The notes: generated by a model from the sequence alone, not told the origin. Shown: positions 36,301-45,010, numbered from the stretch's first letter. The stretch is DNA of 62,477 nucleotides from Pirellulales bacterium (GCA_035656635.1 DASRSD010000176.1:1-62477), one strand, 5' to 3'. A program made the numbers and translations.

Positions 36301-38612
36301 TGTTGATTGGGGCCTACGGCGATGGAACATCTTCGGCCGGGTTAGTGGCGCCGCAATTCCGCCGAGCATTGGCTGCCAAAATGCTGATCGAAGCCGGCAT
36401 GACCAAGCGCGTGCCCATTTCGAACAATCCGGCGACGGTGCTTTCCAATCCGTTTGGCGATCCGGCCGTCGCCGCCGAAGTGTTCCGCTGGCTGCATGTG
36501 GCGCGGGTCATTTCTGAAGATCTTGAGAAGCTCGATTTGAAGCAAAACAAACGCGAATTGTGGGTGAACTGGTCGCTGGCCGCACAGTGGAAGCCCAAGG
36601 CTAGCGAACAACTCCTGCTGGGAAAAATTGCCCAACTGGCAAAATTGTCCAATACAGATTTGGGCGTCGACGCTTTCCCCATTTTGTACGTTGCTTACCG
36701 CACGCTGAACAACACCCAGGCAGAGCAACTGGAAGGCGTGCAGGCCGCACAGCAAATCGCGGAGCTGTTCCAAAAGCAGTTCGGCGTGGCCGATCCACAA
36801 GCGGTGACCATTTACACCGAAGTGCTGCAGCCCGCGCTGGGTGTGGCTGATGGCCTGGCGGCAGGCAAATCTCCTCCAGCGGAACTTGATAAGTTTTACG
36901 CCGCGGCTGCGGAATTCGTTAAGCACTATCAACGAGCCACCAAGTGGCCATTTACTGACCGTCAGGCGGAGATTGAAAAGCTGGTTAGCACGGCCATTAA
37001 GCTCAACCCGAAAGTGGCCAAATACTATACGGAGCGCGGTGTTGCCCGCATTTCGCTCACGCCGCCCAATGTCGACGGAGCGCTGGAAGATGCCACCGAG
37101 GCGGTCAAGCTGGATGCCAACTTGCCGGCCGCTTACGCTCTGCAAGGGTACGCGCTCATTTACCGCTCTCGACGGGAGCCCTCGGCTGACGCACGCACCG
37201 CCGATCTGGAAAAGGCCTTGGCCCAGTGCAAAGCAGCCGTTGAAAAATCGAAAGCCGACGATAAAGACCGCTCCATGCACTTCCTATATCTGAGCATGGC
37301 GCAATTGGAACGGGCGAACTTCGATACCGATTCGGCGGTGAAAAAAGACTTGCTCAGCCAGGCCGTCGCCAATGCTCAGCAAGCGGTCGATTTGGAAAAG
37401 GCGTATCCCGATTATGCTTACACCGCTTTGGGCAATGCGCTGGAAGATTTGGCTTGGATCGTGGGTGAAGAGCCGGAGAAAAATTACCGCGCCGCGATCG
37501 ATGCATTCACCCAGGCCATCAACAACAATCCTTCTTCGGCGCTGCCGCTGGTCAGCCGGGCCCGGTGCTACTATAAGGCGATTGCCGACAGCAAGCTGGA
37601 TCCCAAGGCGCTCGGTGGCGGCACGCTGGAAGAAAACATGCAAGCAGCAATTGCCGATTTGCAGCAGGCAAAACTATTGAATCCCAATGCAGTTGAGCCC
37701 GATTGGTGGCTGGGGAAAGTCGACCAGGTGCTCGGCAAATATGACGATGCCGATGCAGCCTTGGGCAGTTCGGTAAAGCTGGCAGAAGAGCAAAAGCTGC
37801 CGGAACGCTCCATGTTTATAGTCGATTGGACCCGCAACGCCATTTTGAACAAAGCGCTTTCCGACGCGGATCGAACCAAAGCCGTCCGCGAGCGCGCAGA
37901 TGAACTGAAGCAGGCCCCGAGCTTGGGCGGATCCTCCACAACCAAGCAAGCAGTACTGCTGGTGGGCGAAAGCTTGCTAGCTGAAAAGCCGCCCAAATTG
38001 AACGACGCCATCAAGGAATACGACGCTGCTCTTACTGATTACGATAAGGCCGACCCCACGAAGCCGCTGGATCCTTCTAAAGTGGACGGCGCCGATGTCA
38101 GCCTGTTATTAGCGCGGGCGGCATGCCGGTACAGCCTGCCCAATAGCGATTGGAACATGACGACGGCCGAAGGAGTCATCAAAGACGACAATCGTGTGAT
38201 TCAATTGAAACCGGGCCCACGCACCGAAGCCATGGCCGACTGGTACTCTGCCAATGTGAAATTCAGAAGCGCGCAATCTAGCTCGCCGACATTCACTGCG
38301 GCAAAGAAGTTGGAATATCGCAAAGGGGCGCTGGAAGATGTTCGCAAAGCAATTACGTTGGCCCCGGATGCTCCGGATAGTTGGCGGTGGCGCACCTTCG
38401 CAGCTAGAGCGCTGGGGATAGAAATTCAACTGGCTGCTGCCAAAAACGATGTAACCCCCGACACGCTTAAAAAATGGGCGGCGGAAGCCCGCGGCTGGAT
38501 CAACCAAGCCATCGATCAGGCAGGCAAGCGGCCCGATCTGGCCGATCAAATGAGCAATTTACAACGCGCGCAGCAGGATTTGGAAAAAACCCTGACCGAT
38601 AAAAAGTTGTAA
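33336..38612 (+). CDS. Giant membrane Ser/Thr protein kinase with TPR ectodomain
   Basis: ATG 33336 gives 1758 residues. The kinase domain is N-terminal: glycine loop G25-AGGFGE, VALK with Lys46, catalytic loop H193-G-D195-VKPHN200, DFG at 212-214 and APE at 236-238. HGD replaces HRD. A ~50-residue insert (about 83-130) interrupts the N-lobe. A basic Pro/Ser-rich juxtamembrane segment precedes one membrane helix (about 415-435). A Gln/Asn/Ser/Gly-rich linker then leads into some 1200 residues of helical TPR-like repeats predicted outside the cytoplasm. It resembles a sensor kinase with a protein-binding ectodomain. It ends 9 bases from the convergent CHAT gene. Confidence 0.9.
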   Translation: MSHTFHRYKIGDEPVAGYRLMSHLGAGGFGEVWKATAPGGTEVALKIIDLTGQQGVQEFTSLRVVKKVRHPNLISLQAFWMKDEEGQIIDEQGEAAPSNLQETAFLPNAKQAMEAAKSNIAMTTRFARPVELIIAMQLGSMSLHRRLEECREQGQAGVPVAELLEYLEQAARGIDFLNKPIHDLGNGPVPIVHGDVKPHNILVVGDAAVVCDFGLARAVETLRKTSMAPVTVAYAAPESFKGKVTPTSDQYSLAITYAELRTGRLPFDETMTPYQVMEAHVTRNLDFSRLPDPEKQVVMRATDGIPEDRWPTSRDLILALRHAVAQTGELPLRPGEVAYTGGPTPSHSLTARPELRGTGLPTRHPVDPSRDTMHPGGHTPSEMFSQRTSPSPLGMEPALGEEGRVVAPGRKKSLVPMIGAVVLGCGVLAGIVVVPKLLNNNQNAPTAGGDTQPSNGNLAVSGSKQPSTGGVQNSAGSGSGTLGKNPDSGVKGQETASNNPDTTANVTEPVKEAPPPDENTQYIQAVQKDINGGDFNTAIDLLDKAPSKLPGYEKENLQKRLKTAFLAYIDSLAGGQKYVQALAELDDTLAGIGLAPEDKQKEYEKIRGLWLTKAQEALQNGQPTRALETAHSLLRRFDGDRDALFVVTRCQIQQGDYAGGLAGLNKIGKTTELPIEYQPLHAALLVLATGLQAAAPADWMKALDDMLAYLALEKGAAPPAALALNSWERSRLDSLRTQIIDNVRPTLNTLPADQATALVTKLEQLGSSAELQMFKIKTAVEAKNYDDARKMLQAVSEKLPADSDLKPEVTGTELLITLRDPASKPPDAAKALGQCGALLGQLTPSLRGGLCEAAEALALAPQSNLLEAAIELTTKARDLDPGDKGTLDRLARLLTARLMQRAAQPNPPSAQELPKLLQDFDQIDTAGMAANGTLDAFHAECLLAQSSPDRQELSALMDHAKPVDNYTQFVQARVLRLASQPDWTQIAKLLIGAYGDGTSSAGLVAPQFRRALAAKMLIEAGMTKRVPISNNPATVLSNPFGDPAVAAEVFRWLHVARVISEDLEKLDLKQNKRELWVNWSLAAQWKPKASEQLLLGKIAQLAKLSNTDLGVDAFPILYVAYRTLNNTQAEQLEGVQAAQQIAELFQKQFGVADPQAVTIYTEVLQPALGVADGLAAGKSPPAELDKFYAAAAEFVKHYQRATKWPFTDRQAEIEKLVSTAIKLNPKVAKYYTERGVARISLTPPNVDGALEDATEAVKLDANLPAAYALQGYALIYRSRREPSADARTADLEKALAQCKAAVEKSKADDKDRSMHFLYLSMAQLERANFDTDSAVKKDLLSQAVANAQQAVDLEKAYPDYAYTALGNALEDLAWIVGEEPEKNYRAAIDAFTQAINNNPSSALPLVSRARCYYKAIADSKLDPKALGGGTLEENMQAAIADLQQAKLLNPNAVEPDWWLGKVDQVLGKYDDADAALGSSVKLAEEQKLPERSMFIVDWTRNAILNKALSDADRTKAVRERADELKQAPSLGGSSTTKQAVLLVGESLLAEKPPKLNDAIKEYDAALTDYDKADPTKPLDPSKVDGADVSLLLARAACRYSLPNSDWNMTTAEGVIKDDNRVIQLKPGPRTEAMADWYSANVKFRSAQSSSPTFTAAKKLEYRKGALEDVRKAITLAPDAPDSWRWRTFAARALGIEIQLAAAKNDVTPDTLKKWAAEARGWINQAIDQAGKRPDLADQMSNLQRAQQDLEKTLTDKKL

Positions 38613-38621
38613 CCGCTGCGG

Positions 38622-41600
38622 TTATGCGCCGGGCGGCTTCTGCTCGCCCGATTTGACGCCGGTGGGATGATCGATCGATTTGATCTCCGGCAGTTTTGGC
38701 CGTTCCGACTTGGCGTCTCCCTCTTTGCCGTCGGCGGGCTTTTTGTCGCCGGCGGCATTGTTGACGTCGTTGCCAATGTTCTTGACATCGAACTTTAAAA
38801 TTAGCGGCTTATCTTTGGGCTGCTCCGATGATTCCTCCGGCCCGACGCCGCTGTCGATGAGCAAGTAGCCAGCCCAGAAGAAGGGGCTTTGCGCATTGGT
38901 CGGCGGCGCATCGGGCTTGCGCTTCACGCGCGGCTCGTGCTGTGGATCGAGCGGAGATTGGCTAACCAGTTCCACGGCTCGTTGCCAGGCGGCGTCGGCG
39001 GAGGAGAACGGCAATTCCTGGATGAATTGCCGCACCAGATCGACACACGTTTGGCCGCCCGTCCGCCACCGGCTAATTAAAATGGTGCGGGCCCCGGTAG
39101 CCATTAAGCCGGTGGTGGCCAAAAACAAATCACTGCCTGCCGTGATGCCGTTTTTGCTTTCCACCGCCAGGTTTTTCAAGCTGTTTTCCGCTGCTGTATG
39201 GAAGCTCGGCAAAATGAACACATCCGCATTCTTCCACGGCAATCCGAGCCAGGCGGAAAGCGCGCCAATGCCTTTATTCTTTTCCACCGGAAGCGGCGAC
39301 CATTCGTAAGGGCCAGCTTGCGCCACGGGCATAGGAATATCGTCCAGCACCACGACGCCGTCCAGCATCGCTCCCACCAGCGGTGAAATCGCCGGCAGCG
39401 GTGCATGCAATACAATGGCATGCGCAGCCACGTGCCGAATGTCTTCCACCGCTGCGGCGGTAAAATCTGCCGGCTCGTTCGGATACAACTTGCCCGCCAC
39501 CACGCCTAAATCGGGCGCGGGCTTTCGTCCCGCACGCTCCGTCATCGCCAGGCCTACCGTCGGCGCATAGCGGACCCGCATCCGTGAAATTAACGTGCTG
39601 GTGGCCTTTGGGTCGCCCATTGGCAAAATTTCAAACGGCACGTACCACGCCAATCCATCGGGAACCACAATCAGTTCCTTGAACTCTATGTTGAATGCAG
39701 TTTTGGGATTGGCCAGGACCGAGGCCAGCACATCTTTGGCGGGCTGCTGCCAAGCATCATCGGTCAGTTGGACTTCTTGAAGCTCGTGATTGGCGTCGAA
39801 ATTGCCCAACGATTTCAGCAATGTCGCAATCCGCTTTTCCAGTAGCGCCGGGTTATCAATTTTCCACACCGAGCTGCGGTCGCCGGAGTAAAACCCGCCG
39901 TACATGGCGTGCGCAGTGGCAAAAAACATGAGCAGCAATTTATTGCCGCCCAGCGCGCGCTGCACTTCTTTGACGCCTCGAACGGGTGGAAACAGCATGT
40001 CGGCGGGCACGCGGCTAACGGCCATCTCGTGCAACATGTTTTCCTGCGTGGTGGTTAGCGCCGCCACCTCTGTGAATTTTTGCGATACCGCGCGCTGCGC
40101 ATCACGCCCTTCAGGAACCACACCCGCTTGAATGATTTCGGTCCGCAGTTGCCGAACTTTATCGGCCGCCTCGGCATATTTGGGAAAGCGCGACAGCAAA
40201 TCTTGCCGTTGGAGCTTGGCTTCTTTGCCGAGCGTCTCCGGCGGCGCCTCCAACACCCAGCGCAACGCCAACATTCGCCCGCCAAACGGCTGCGTGCTTA
40301 AAAATTTGTGCCGCTTCGCCAAATCGGAAATCAATAGTGCCCCTTGGGCCGCAACATCGGGCGAGGTGGCCTGCTGCATCGCAATTTCGAACCAATGCTC
40401 GAAGGGGAGCGGATGCGGCGTGGCCAGCACCGCCAAACTTTCTATGGGCTGCATTGTCCAATCGGCCGGCGTGGGATCGCGCAGCATGGTGGCATAAAGC
40501 GGCATCGCCACGTGCCGATCGTATCGCCCGTTAGGATTGGTCAAGCACAAATTGTCGGCCTGTCCGATTTGAAACAGCCATTTCGAGCCGCCGTTTTTGT
40601 ACCACTGCAAAGCGTTGGTTAATGCGGTATCGCCGGAGTTGATGGCCCCTTGCTGATATTGCGTCAGCGCGGTCAAAAAATTCAATTGCGAACCAATTTC
40701 GCATAGCCCCATGGTGCGCCGGCCGATGGTTCCCGTCGCCTCGGCGAGCAAGGCCACGGCCTGGTTCCGCTGCCCGCGCATGGCTAGGCTTTCGGCGGCC
40801 ATCAGCAAAATGGAAGCATCCAACTCGCGGGCTTTATTGTGAGCCCAACTGGCCGCCAAGGTTAGCGCGGTGTCTAGCGTTTGCACATCGCCGGCCAGCA
40901 AATGCGCCAAGAATAGTTTTTTGAATCCCTCGGCAATCACGGTGGCGTCGGAATAATTGTAACCGCTGTACGTGGCTTCCTCGAAGTATCCGCTGGCGAT
41001 TTTATTGTCGCCCCCATCCATGGCCAACTGGCCTAGCTGCAACAGCGCCAAGCCGGTGAGGGGATGATCGAATTGCCCCTGCATCAGCAGCGAACGCTTC
41101 AACAGCGCCAGCGCCTGCCCTCCTTTGCCGGCAGAGTTATACGCCGTGCCCTGCATGGCATCCAGCCACGCTTCCGACCAATGATTGGGCGGACCCTGCC
41201 GCCGGCTGGCAACGGAAAGCACTTCATCGGTCAGCGTGTCGTGCGTGATGAGCTGGCCTAAAATATCTTGCCGGCGCATCATCGCCAGGCAGGTGCAGCG
41301 CACAATTTCTTGCACATTCACGGTCAAATACATCGGCGCTTGCAGCACGCCGCCGCGTTGCAAAACGTTGTTCACTTGGTTGGCATCGAACATGCCGACG
41401 GCAATGGGCAGCGTTTCCGAAAAGCGGGCCGGCGCACTGCCCCGACTGCTTTTGCCCCACGGCGCGCCGCGAGAAGCGCCGGAGGAGCCCAGCGTGGGCG
41501 GAAATTGCACCCGCAACATCCAATCGGAATTGGTCATGTATAACTGCAAAGCGGCATTGAAATTTTCCAGCGCCGCCGAGTAGTCGCCCAAGCGATAATC

Positions 41601-41960
41601 GCATTCGCCGACCATCGTGTAATCGCAAATCGAATCGATCCACCGATTCTGGCCGTTGCGATAAGCTCCCCGCAGCTCACGGGTAAACTGTTCCAGGGCA
41701 CTTCGGTAATCGCCGTCGTTCAGCGAATTGAACGCGAAAAAATAACTCGGCGCAGGATACGATCGCCCGCTTCCCGGCGCAACTTGGGCGCCTATCACCA
41801 CCGGCACTTGCTGGGTTTGCCCAGCACCAGCGGCAGCAGGAGGCGCGGTCCTGGCTGGCACTGCTAGCAACACGGTGAACAGCAAAATCGCGACGGAAAG
41901 TGCCGGCGCACATAATCCGGATTGGGCTGCCCGCAGGCGGCGCGAAAATAGTCCCGGCAT
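38622..41960 (-). CDS. Secreted TPR-CHAT protein with degenerate catalytic site
   Basis: The protein has 1112 residues. A signal peptide (about 15-38, SVAILLFTVLLAVPARTA) is followed by several hundred residues of TPR-like helices. A CHAT (caspase-HetF-like) domain begins near residue 690, with the typical LIVVPDGLAWYVPFEILPMG block. The catalytic His position is H847 in AAHAIVL (HA in place of HG). The Cys position of SACxT reads PSFHT, with Phe920. The TGLMATGARTILISRWRTGG strand is conserved, so the fold is kept but protease activity is unlikely. A charged tail rich in Lys/Asp/Pro ends it. It is convergent with the kinase gene. Confidence 0.82.
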   Translation of the reverse strand: MPGLFSRRLRAAQSGLCAPALSVAILLFTVLLAVPARTAPPAAAGAGQTQQVPVVIGAQVAPGSGRSYPAPSYFFAFNSLNDGDYRSALEQFTRELRGAYRNGQNRWIDSICDYTMVGECDYRLGDYSAALENFNAALQLYMTNSDWMLRVQFPPTLGSSGASRGAPWGKSSRGSAPARFSETLPIAVGMFDANQVNNVLQRGGVLQAPMYLTVNVQEIVRCTCLAMMRRQDILGQLITHDTLTDEVLSVASRRQGPPNHWSEAWLDAMQGTAYNSAGKGGQALALLKRSLLMQGQFDHPLTGLALLQLGQLAMDGGDNKIASGYFEEATYSGYNYSDATVIAEGFKKLFLAHLLAGDVQTLDTALTLAASWAHNKARELDASILLMAAESLAMRGQRNQAVALLAEATGTIGRRTMGLCEIGSQLNFLTALTQYQQGAINSGDTALTNALQWYKNGGSKWLFQIGQADNLCLTNPNGRYDRHVAMPLYATMLRDPTPADWTMQPIESLAVLATPHPLPFEHWFEIAMQQATSPDVAAQGALLISDLAKRHKFLSTQPFGGRMLALRWVLEAPPETLGKEAKLQRQDLLSRFPKYAEAADKVRQLRTEIIQAGVVPEGRDAQRAVSQKFTEVAALTTTQENMLHEMAVSRVPADMLFPPVRGVKEVQRALGGNKLLLMFFATAHAMYGGFYSGDRSSVWKIDNPALLEKRIATLLKSLGNFDANHELQEVQLTDDAWQQPAKDVLASVLANPKTAFNIEFKELIVVPDGLAWYVPFEILPMGDPKATSTLISRMRVRYAPTVGLAMTERAGRKPAPDLGVVAGKLYPNEPADFTAAAVEDIRHVAAHAIVLHAPLPAISPLVGAMLDGVVVLDDIPMPVAQAGPYEWSPLPVEKNKGIGALSAWLGLPWKNADVFILPSFHTAAENSLKNLAVESKNGITAGSDLFLATTGLMATGARTILISRWRTGGQTCVDLVRQFIQELPFSSADAAWQRAVELVSQSPLDPQHEPRVKRKPDAPPTNAQSPFFWAGYLLIDSGVGPEESSEQPKDKPLILKFDVKNIGNDVNNAAGDKKPADGKEGDAKSERPKLPEIKSIDHPTGVKSGEQKPPGA

Positions 41961-42076
41961 AAATCGCCTCCTCGATAATATCTGTCCCGACCGCAGTTTT
42001 CGGCGATAAGTTCATCATACCCGCCACTGCAATGTTCCGCGACTACTGACGCTTCCCCTCATCTTTAAGGCTTTTA

Positions 42077-42233
42077 TAACCACGGAGGCACAGAGACACG
42101 GAGGAAGACAGCCAATGGTATGATGAGGAACCCCAGGAATTCAGGAAGGAAAAAGGGCGATCAACCGTTCCTTCCTGGTTTCCTAGCTTCCCTGAAAAAA
42201 CCTTCTCTCCGTGCCTCTGTGCCTCCGTGGTTA
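42077..42233. repeat. ~160-base palindromic element, copy 2
   Basis: Left arm 42077-42107 and right arm 42202-42233 are inverted copies built on AACCACGGAGGCACAGAG. Inner arms carry the same CCAGGAA/TTCCTGG pair as the 8314-8515 copy. It lies upstream of the CHAT gene and downstream of no gene on the other side. With copy 1 it defines a repeat family. Confidence 0.75.
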
Positions 42234-42410
42234 AGCGATTCAGATGCTAGCGGGGGGCGATTTCATAAATCGTCCGCAAGTTGGTCGCTTGGATAGACGA
42301 TAACGATTGTGCCGATTTTAGAAATTACACCGCTGGCGGTCCGGACTGCCGCGGCTTGGAATGGGCTTGCGCTATCCGAAAATTTGCAGGTCTTGTGCAG
42401 GAGGTGGCCG

Positions 42411-42662
42411 ATGAGCCAATGGCAAACCGTTCGCTGCTGGAAAAAAGCCCTCTGGGGAGTGGTCCTGGCCGCTAGCTGCGGATTAACCGGCTGCATGGCG
42501 AACTATTCCGGCCAGAATTTGCCCAGCCCATATTATTTGAGCGCGCAATTGCAATACTATCCGCCGGGGCCGCAATTCAAACTGACCGAAGAAGCCGCGG
42601 CGCAAAAAGCGAATCGTGAAACTCAGGCCCAGCAGCAAGGACCCGTTCCCACGGAGCAGTAA
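42411..42662 (+). CDS. Small lipoprotein
   Basis: The protein has 83 residues. An excellent ribosome-binding site (AGGAGGT) sits about 6 bases before ATG 42411, which overrides the longer upstream frame. A signal sequence MSQWQTVRCWKKALWGVVLA ends in lipobox LTGC, with Cys28 as the lipidation site. The mature part is Pro/Gln/Tyr-rich (SPYYLSAQLQYYPPGPQFKL) with no recognised domain. It is predicted to be anchored to a membrane by lipid. Confidence 0.78.
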   Translation: MSQWQTVRCWKKALWGVVLAASCGLTGCMANYSGQNLPSPYYLSAQLQYYPPGPQFKLTEEAAAQKANRETQAQQQGPVPTEQ

Positions 42663-42860
42663 TGCAAACCATCGAAATTGAAATTTGAGTTTGGTTAGCT
42701 AGTTCAACCCGCTTCGGCCATCCGTGCTGAGGCCCGGCTCGGCGCCCTTCCCGGAGTCGAGCCGAACAAGTTTGTCGGACGCCGGCGCCGTTGCCTGCCA
42801 CACGGGAGTTTGCTCCCACGGCGGCAACGACAACCGGCGGCAGGGGGGACGACCCCTTCG

Positions 42861-42918
42861 CGCTGACGTCTGATTGGCGTCGCCTTTTACAAGGCGCCCC
42901 ATCGGACGTCAGCCGCGC
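42861..42918. repeat. Long imperfect hairpin
   Basis: CGCTGACGTC at 42861-42870 pairs with GACGTCAGCCG at 42905-42915. Inside, CGCCTTT at 42881-42887 pairs with AAGGCG at 42891-42896. The whole folds as one stem of about 20 pairs. It lies in the 413-base gap between the lipoprotein and YeaQ-like genes, which otherwise shows only GC-rich non-coding sequence. Confidence 0.6.
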
Positions 42919-42946
42919 TGAGGGAAGCCTCACACGACAAGAATAA

Positions 42947-43010
42947 CCAATGACCAAGCACCAATGACCAATTTCAGAAGCAAATCCTTGGTCATTGGGA
43001 TTTGGTCATT
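42947..43010. repeat. CCAATGACCAA / TTGGTCATTGG inverted repeat
   Basis: CCAATGACCAA occurs twice (42947-42957 and 42961-42971). Its complement TTGGTCATTGG follows at 42988-42998, with a shorter TTGGTCATT at 43002-43010. This tandem plus inverted structure could fold as a hairpin just upstream of the YeaQ-like gene. Confidence 0.65.
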
Positions 43011-43075
43011 CGTCATTGCCGCACTGGGTCTCGCTTCAAGTAATTTTGTGAACCAACCGACCACCCGCGATTCCC

Positions 43076-43459
43076 ATGGCCGATGTTGAATTTTCCACCG
43101 CCGTGCAACAAGCGGCCAACGAATTGTTGGTCTGGGTTGGCTTCGGCACGTTGGTCGGCTTGCTGGCCAAGGCCATTATGCCCGGCCGCGATCCCGGCGG
43201 CACCGTTGCCACGCTCATGATGGGCATTGGCGGCACCATTATTGGTTGCGGTATTCTGTCGTACTTTTCCGACCGGCACATCTCGCCAATCAGCCCGTTG
43301 GGGTTTGTCGTCGGCACAGCCGGCGCCTTCCTGCTCCTATTTTTCTACCGCTTGATGGGCGGCTACTTCTTCCGCGAAGGCGTAACGGCCCCACCGCCGG
43401 GCGCGCGGATGCCCTTTTACCGCCGCGGCTACTCTCGCCGCGCGCGTTACGACGAGTGA
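43076..43459 (+). CDS. GlsB/YeaQ/YmgE-family membrane protein
   Basis: The protein has 127 residues. Three membrane helices are visible, with the family motif GLLAKAIMPGRDPGGTVATLMMGIGGTIIG. A basic, Pro-rich C-terminal tail of about 25 residues is predicted cytoplasmic. Members are small inner-membrane proteins of uncertain role, once called transglycosylase-associated. It ends 68 bases from the convergent SRPBCC operon. Confidence 0.82.
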   Translation: MADVEFSTAVQQAANELLVWVGFGTLVGLLAKAIMPGRDPGGTVATLMMGIGGTIIGCGILSYFSDRHISPISPLGFVVGTAGAFLLLFFYRLMGGYFFREGVTAPPPGARMPFYRRGYSRRARYDE

Positions 43460-43527
43460 TGACCATGTGGCCGCGTCTCTCCAAGACGCGTGCGAGTTTC
43501 GGAGAAACTCGGCTACGTGAAAACGGT

Positions 43528-44046
43528 CTATCCAGGCAATTTTGCCAGGTATTCCTCCAACTGCTCGAAGGTGCCGTTCCAGCCCTGCTGCATGCCGCCA
43601 TGCGCGGCGTTGAAGGTGGCCCATTCTTCGGCCGTGGCGTTGAACGGAATCCAAGTCAGCGTGATCGTCGTCTTCCCCTGCTGCTCGGTGAACAGCGAAG
43701 TCGAAAGCATCTCCCGCGGCCAAGTGGGGCTCATCGGATGCCGGGTAATGCCTCCTTGCGCGTCGGAAAAGGAATTGATGAGCACAATTTTTTCCGGCGG
43801 CACAATTTCGCGGTACACAAACTTACCCCACATTTCTTTGCCGTCGGGGGTTTTCATGGCGTAATGAAACACGCCGCCGGGGCGGAAATCGAGATTGGCC
43901 GTCGAAATCATACAACCCTTGGGACCGAACCATTTCATCAAATGCTCGCGCTCGGTCCACGCTTTCCAGACCATATCGCGCGGGGCGTCGAAGGTGCGCG
44001 AAATGGTAAATTCTTTGTTGGCAGATGGGTTCGGTTCGGTATTCAT
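43528..44046 (-). CDS. SRPBCC/AHSA1-domain protein
   Basis: The protein has 172 residues. It opens with the AHSA1 pattern FTISRTFDAPRDMVWKAWTEREHLMKWFGPKG, then strands HYAMKTPDGKEMWGKFVYREI and the C-terminal helix GWNGTFEQLEEYLAKL. The fold forms a hydrophobic ligand pocket or chaperone-like surface. It is the last gene of a three-gene unit behind an ArsR regulator, an arrangement widespread in bacteria; the ligand is usually unknown. Confidence 0.9.
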   Translation of the reverse strand: MNTEPNPSANKEFTISRTFDAPRDMVWKAWTEREHLMKWFGPKGCMISTANLDFRPGGVFHYAMKTPDGKEMWGKFVYREIVPPEKIVLINSFSDAQGGITRHPMSPTWPREMLSTSLFTEQQGKTTITLTWIPFNATAEEWATFNAAHGGMQQGWNGTFEQLEEYLAKLPG

Positions 44047-44092
44047 AGGATCACCTTCGCTATTTTAAGTGGTTGAAATAGAGTTGTTGTGC

Positions 44093-44623
44093 CTAGGATT
44101 CACTGACGATCCTCAGTTTCGCCAGGCCCTGAGCGAACATGCCCCCGACCATGCTGTCCATGTTGACCAGCATGTGCATCATTTTGGCCACAAAGTTTTT
44201 GGGACCGTACATCAACCAGGTCACGACGGTTTGATTGCCGTCAGGCTGAAACGTGAACTCGACGGTATTGGTTCCCATGAATGGCTTGAAAAATTCCAAC
44301 TTGATTTTCACGAGCTGATTCAGGCGGCTTTCGATAATCGTCATGCGGCCGGCTCCCGTTTTTTTGCCGACCCAACTGTAAATTGCCCCTTCGCCGGCCG
44401 GCGGACCCTCGTAGGTTTGCTGCAAGTTGGCGTCAATGCCAATCCACGGCGACCAGGCGTCCCAGCGGTGCAAATCGTTCACGTTGCCAAATACGGTGGC
44501 TGCCGGCGCGGAAATGATTGTGGAGCGCTCCACCCGAAACGAGCCAGGCTGCAGGGCAATGATCAAACACAGGCCGACAACAATGACCGCGGCGATGATA
44601 AGAACGATAATGTACAGCGGCAT
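44093..44623 (-). CDS. SRPBCC polyketide-cyclase-like protein with membrane anchor
   Basis: The protein has 176 residues. The N-terminal helix LYIIVLIIAAVIVVGLCLIIAL (about 3-24) anchors it. The SRPBCC domain follows, starting SFRVERSTIISAPAATVFGNVNDLHRWDAWSPW. It is the middle gene, 33 bases after arsR and 46 bases before the second SRPBCC gene. Ligand unknown. Confidence 0.88.
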   Translation of the reverse strand: MPLYIIVLIIAAVIVVGLCLIIALQPGSFRVERSTIISAPAATVFGNVNDLHRWDAWSPWIGIDANLQQTYEGPPAGEGAIYSWVGKKTGAGRMTIIESRLNQLVKIKLEFFKPFMGTNTVEFTFQPDGNQTVVTWLMYGPKNFVAKMMHMLVNMDSMVGGMFAQGLAKLRIVSES

Positions 44624-44656
44624 GATTAGGGCTGGGCTCCGGTATGTTGGAAAGAT

Positions 44657-44995
44657 TTACTTTTTACGCCCCTGCTCTTGCAGCTCTTGCAAGTACTCGT
44701 CCAGCCGGTCGAAGCTTTCTTCCCAAAAGCGGCGGTAGCGCTCCACCCAATCGGCCACGTTTTTCAGCGGCTTGGCCCGCAGCCGACACGGTCGCCACTG
44801 GGCCTTCCGATCTCGGGCAATTAACCCTGCCCTTTCCAGCACTTTCAGGTGCTTGGAAATTCCCGGCAGGGTAATGCGAAACGGCTCGGCCAATTTGGTA
44901 ACCGATGTCGCCCCTTTCGACAGCCGCGCCAAAATCGCCCGGCGTGTGGGATCGGCCAGCGCGGCGAACGTGGTGCTGAGGGGATCGGCAATCAT
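44657..44995 (-). CDS. ArsR-family transcriptional regulator
   Basis: The protein has 112 residues and a winged helix: LADPTRRAILARLSKGATSVTKLAEPFRITLPGISKHLKVLERAGLIARDRKAQWRP. No Cys pair for metal sensing is present, so it belongs to the non-metal ArsR group found with SRPBCC proteins. A palindromic site overlapping its promoter (45011-45042) suggests autoregulation. It is the first gene of the leftward three-gene unit. Confidence 0.92.
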   Translation of the reverse strand: MIADPLSTTFAALADPTRRAILARLSKGATSVTKLAEPFRITLPGISKHLKVLERAGLIARDRKAQWRPCRLRAKPLKNVADWVERYRRFWEESFDRLDEYLQELQEQGRKK

Positions 44996-45010
44996 GTGTC
45001 GGAACCGTAA

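Noticed and set aside
38622-41960. CHAT protein as part of a type III-E CRISPR or gasdermin-like defence system
   Set aside because: It is secreted, lacks the catalytic Cys, and there is no Cas7-11, gasdermin or CRISPR array in the window.
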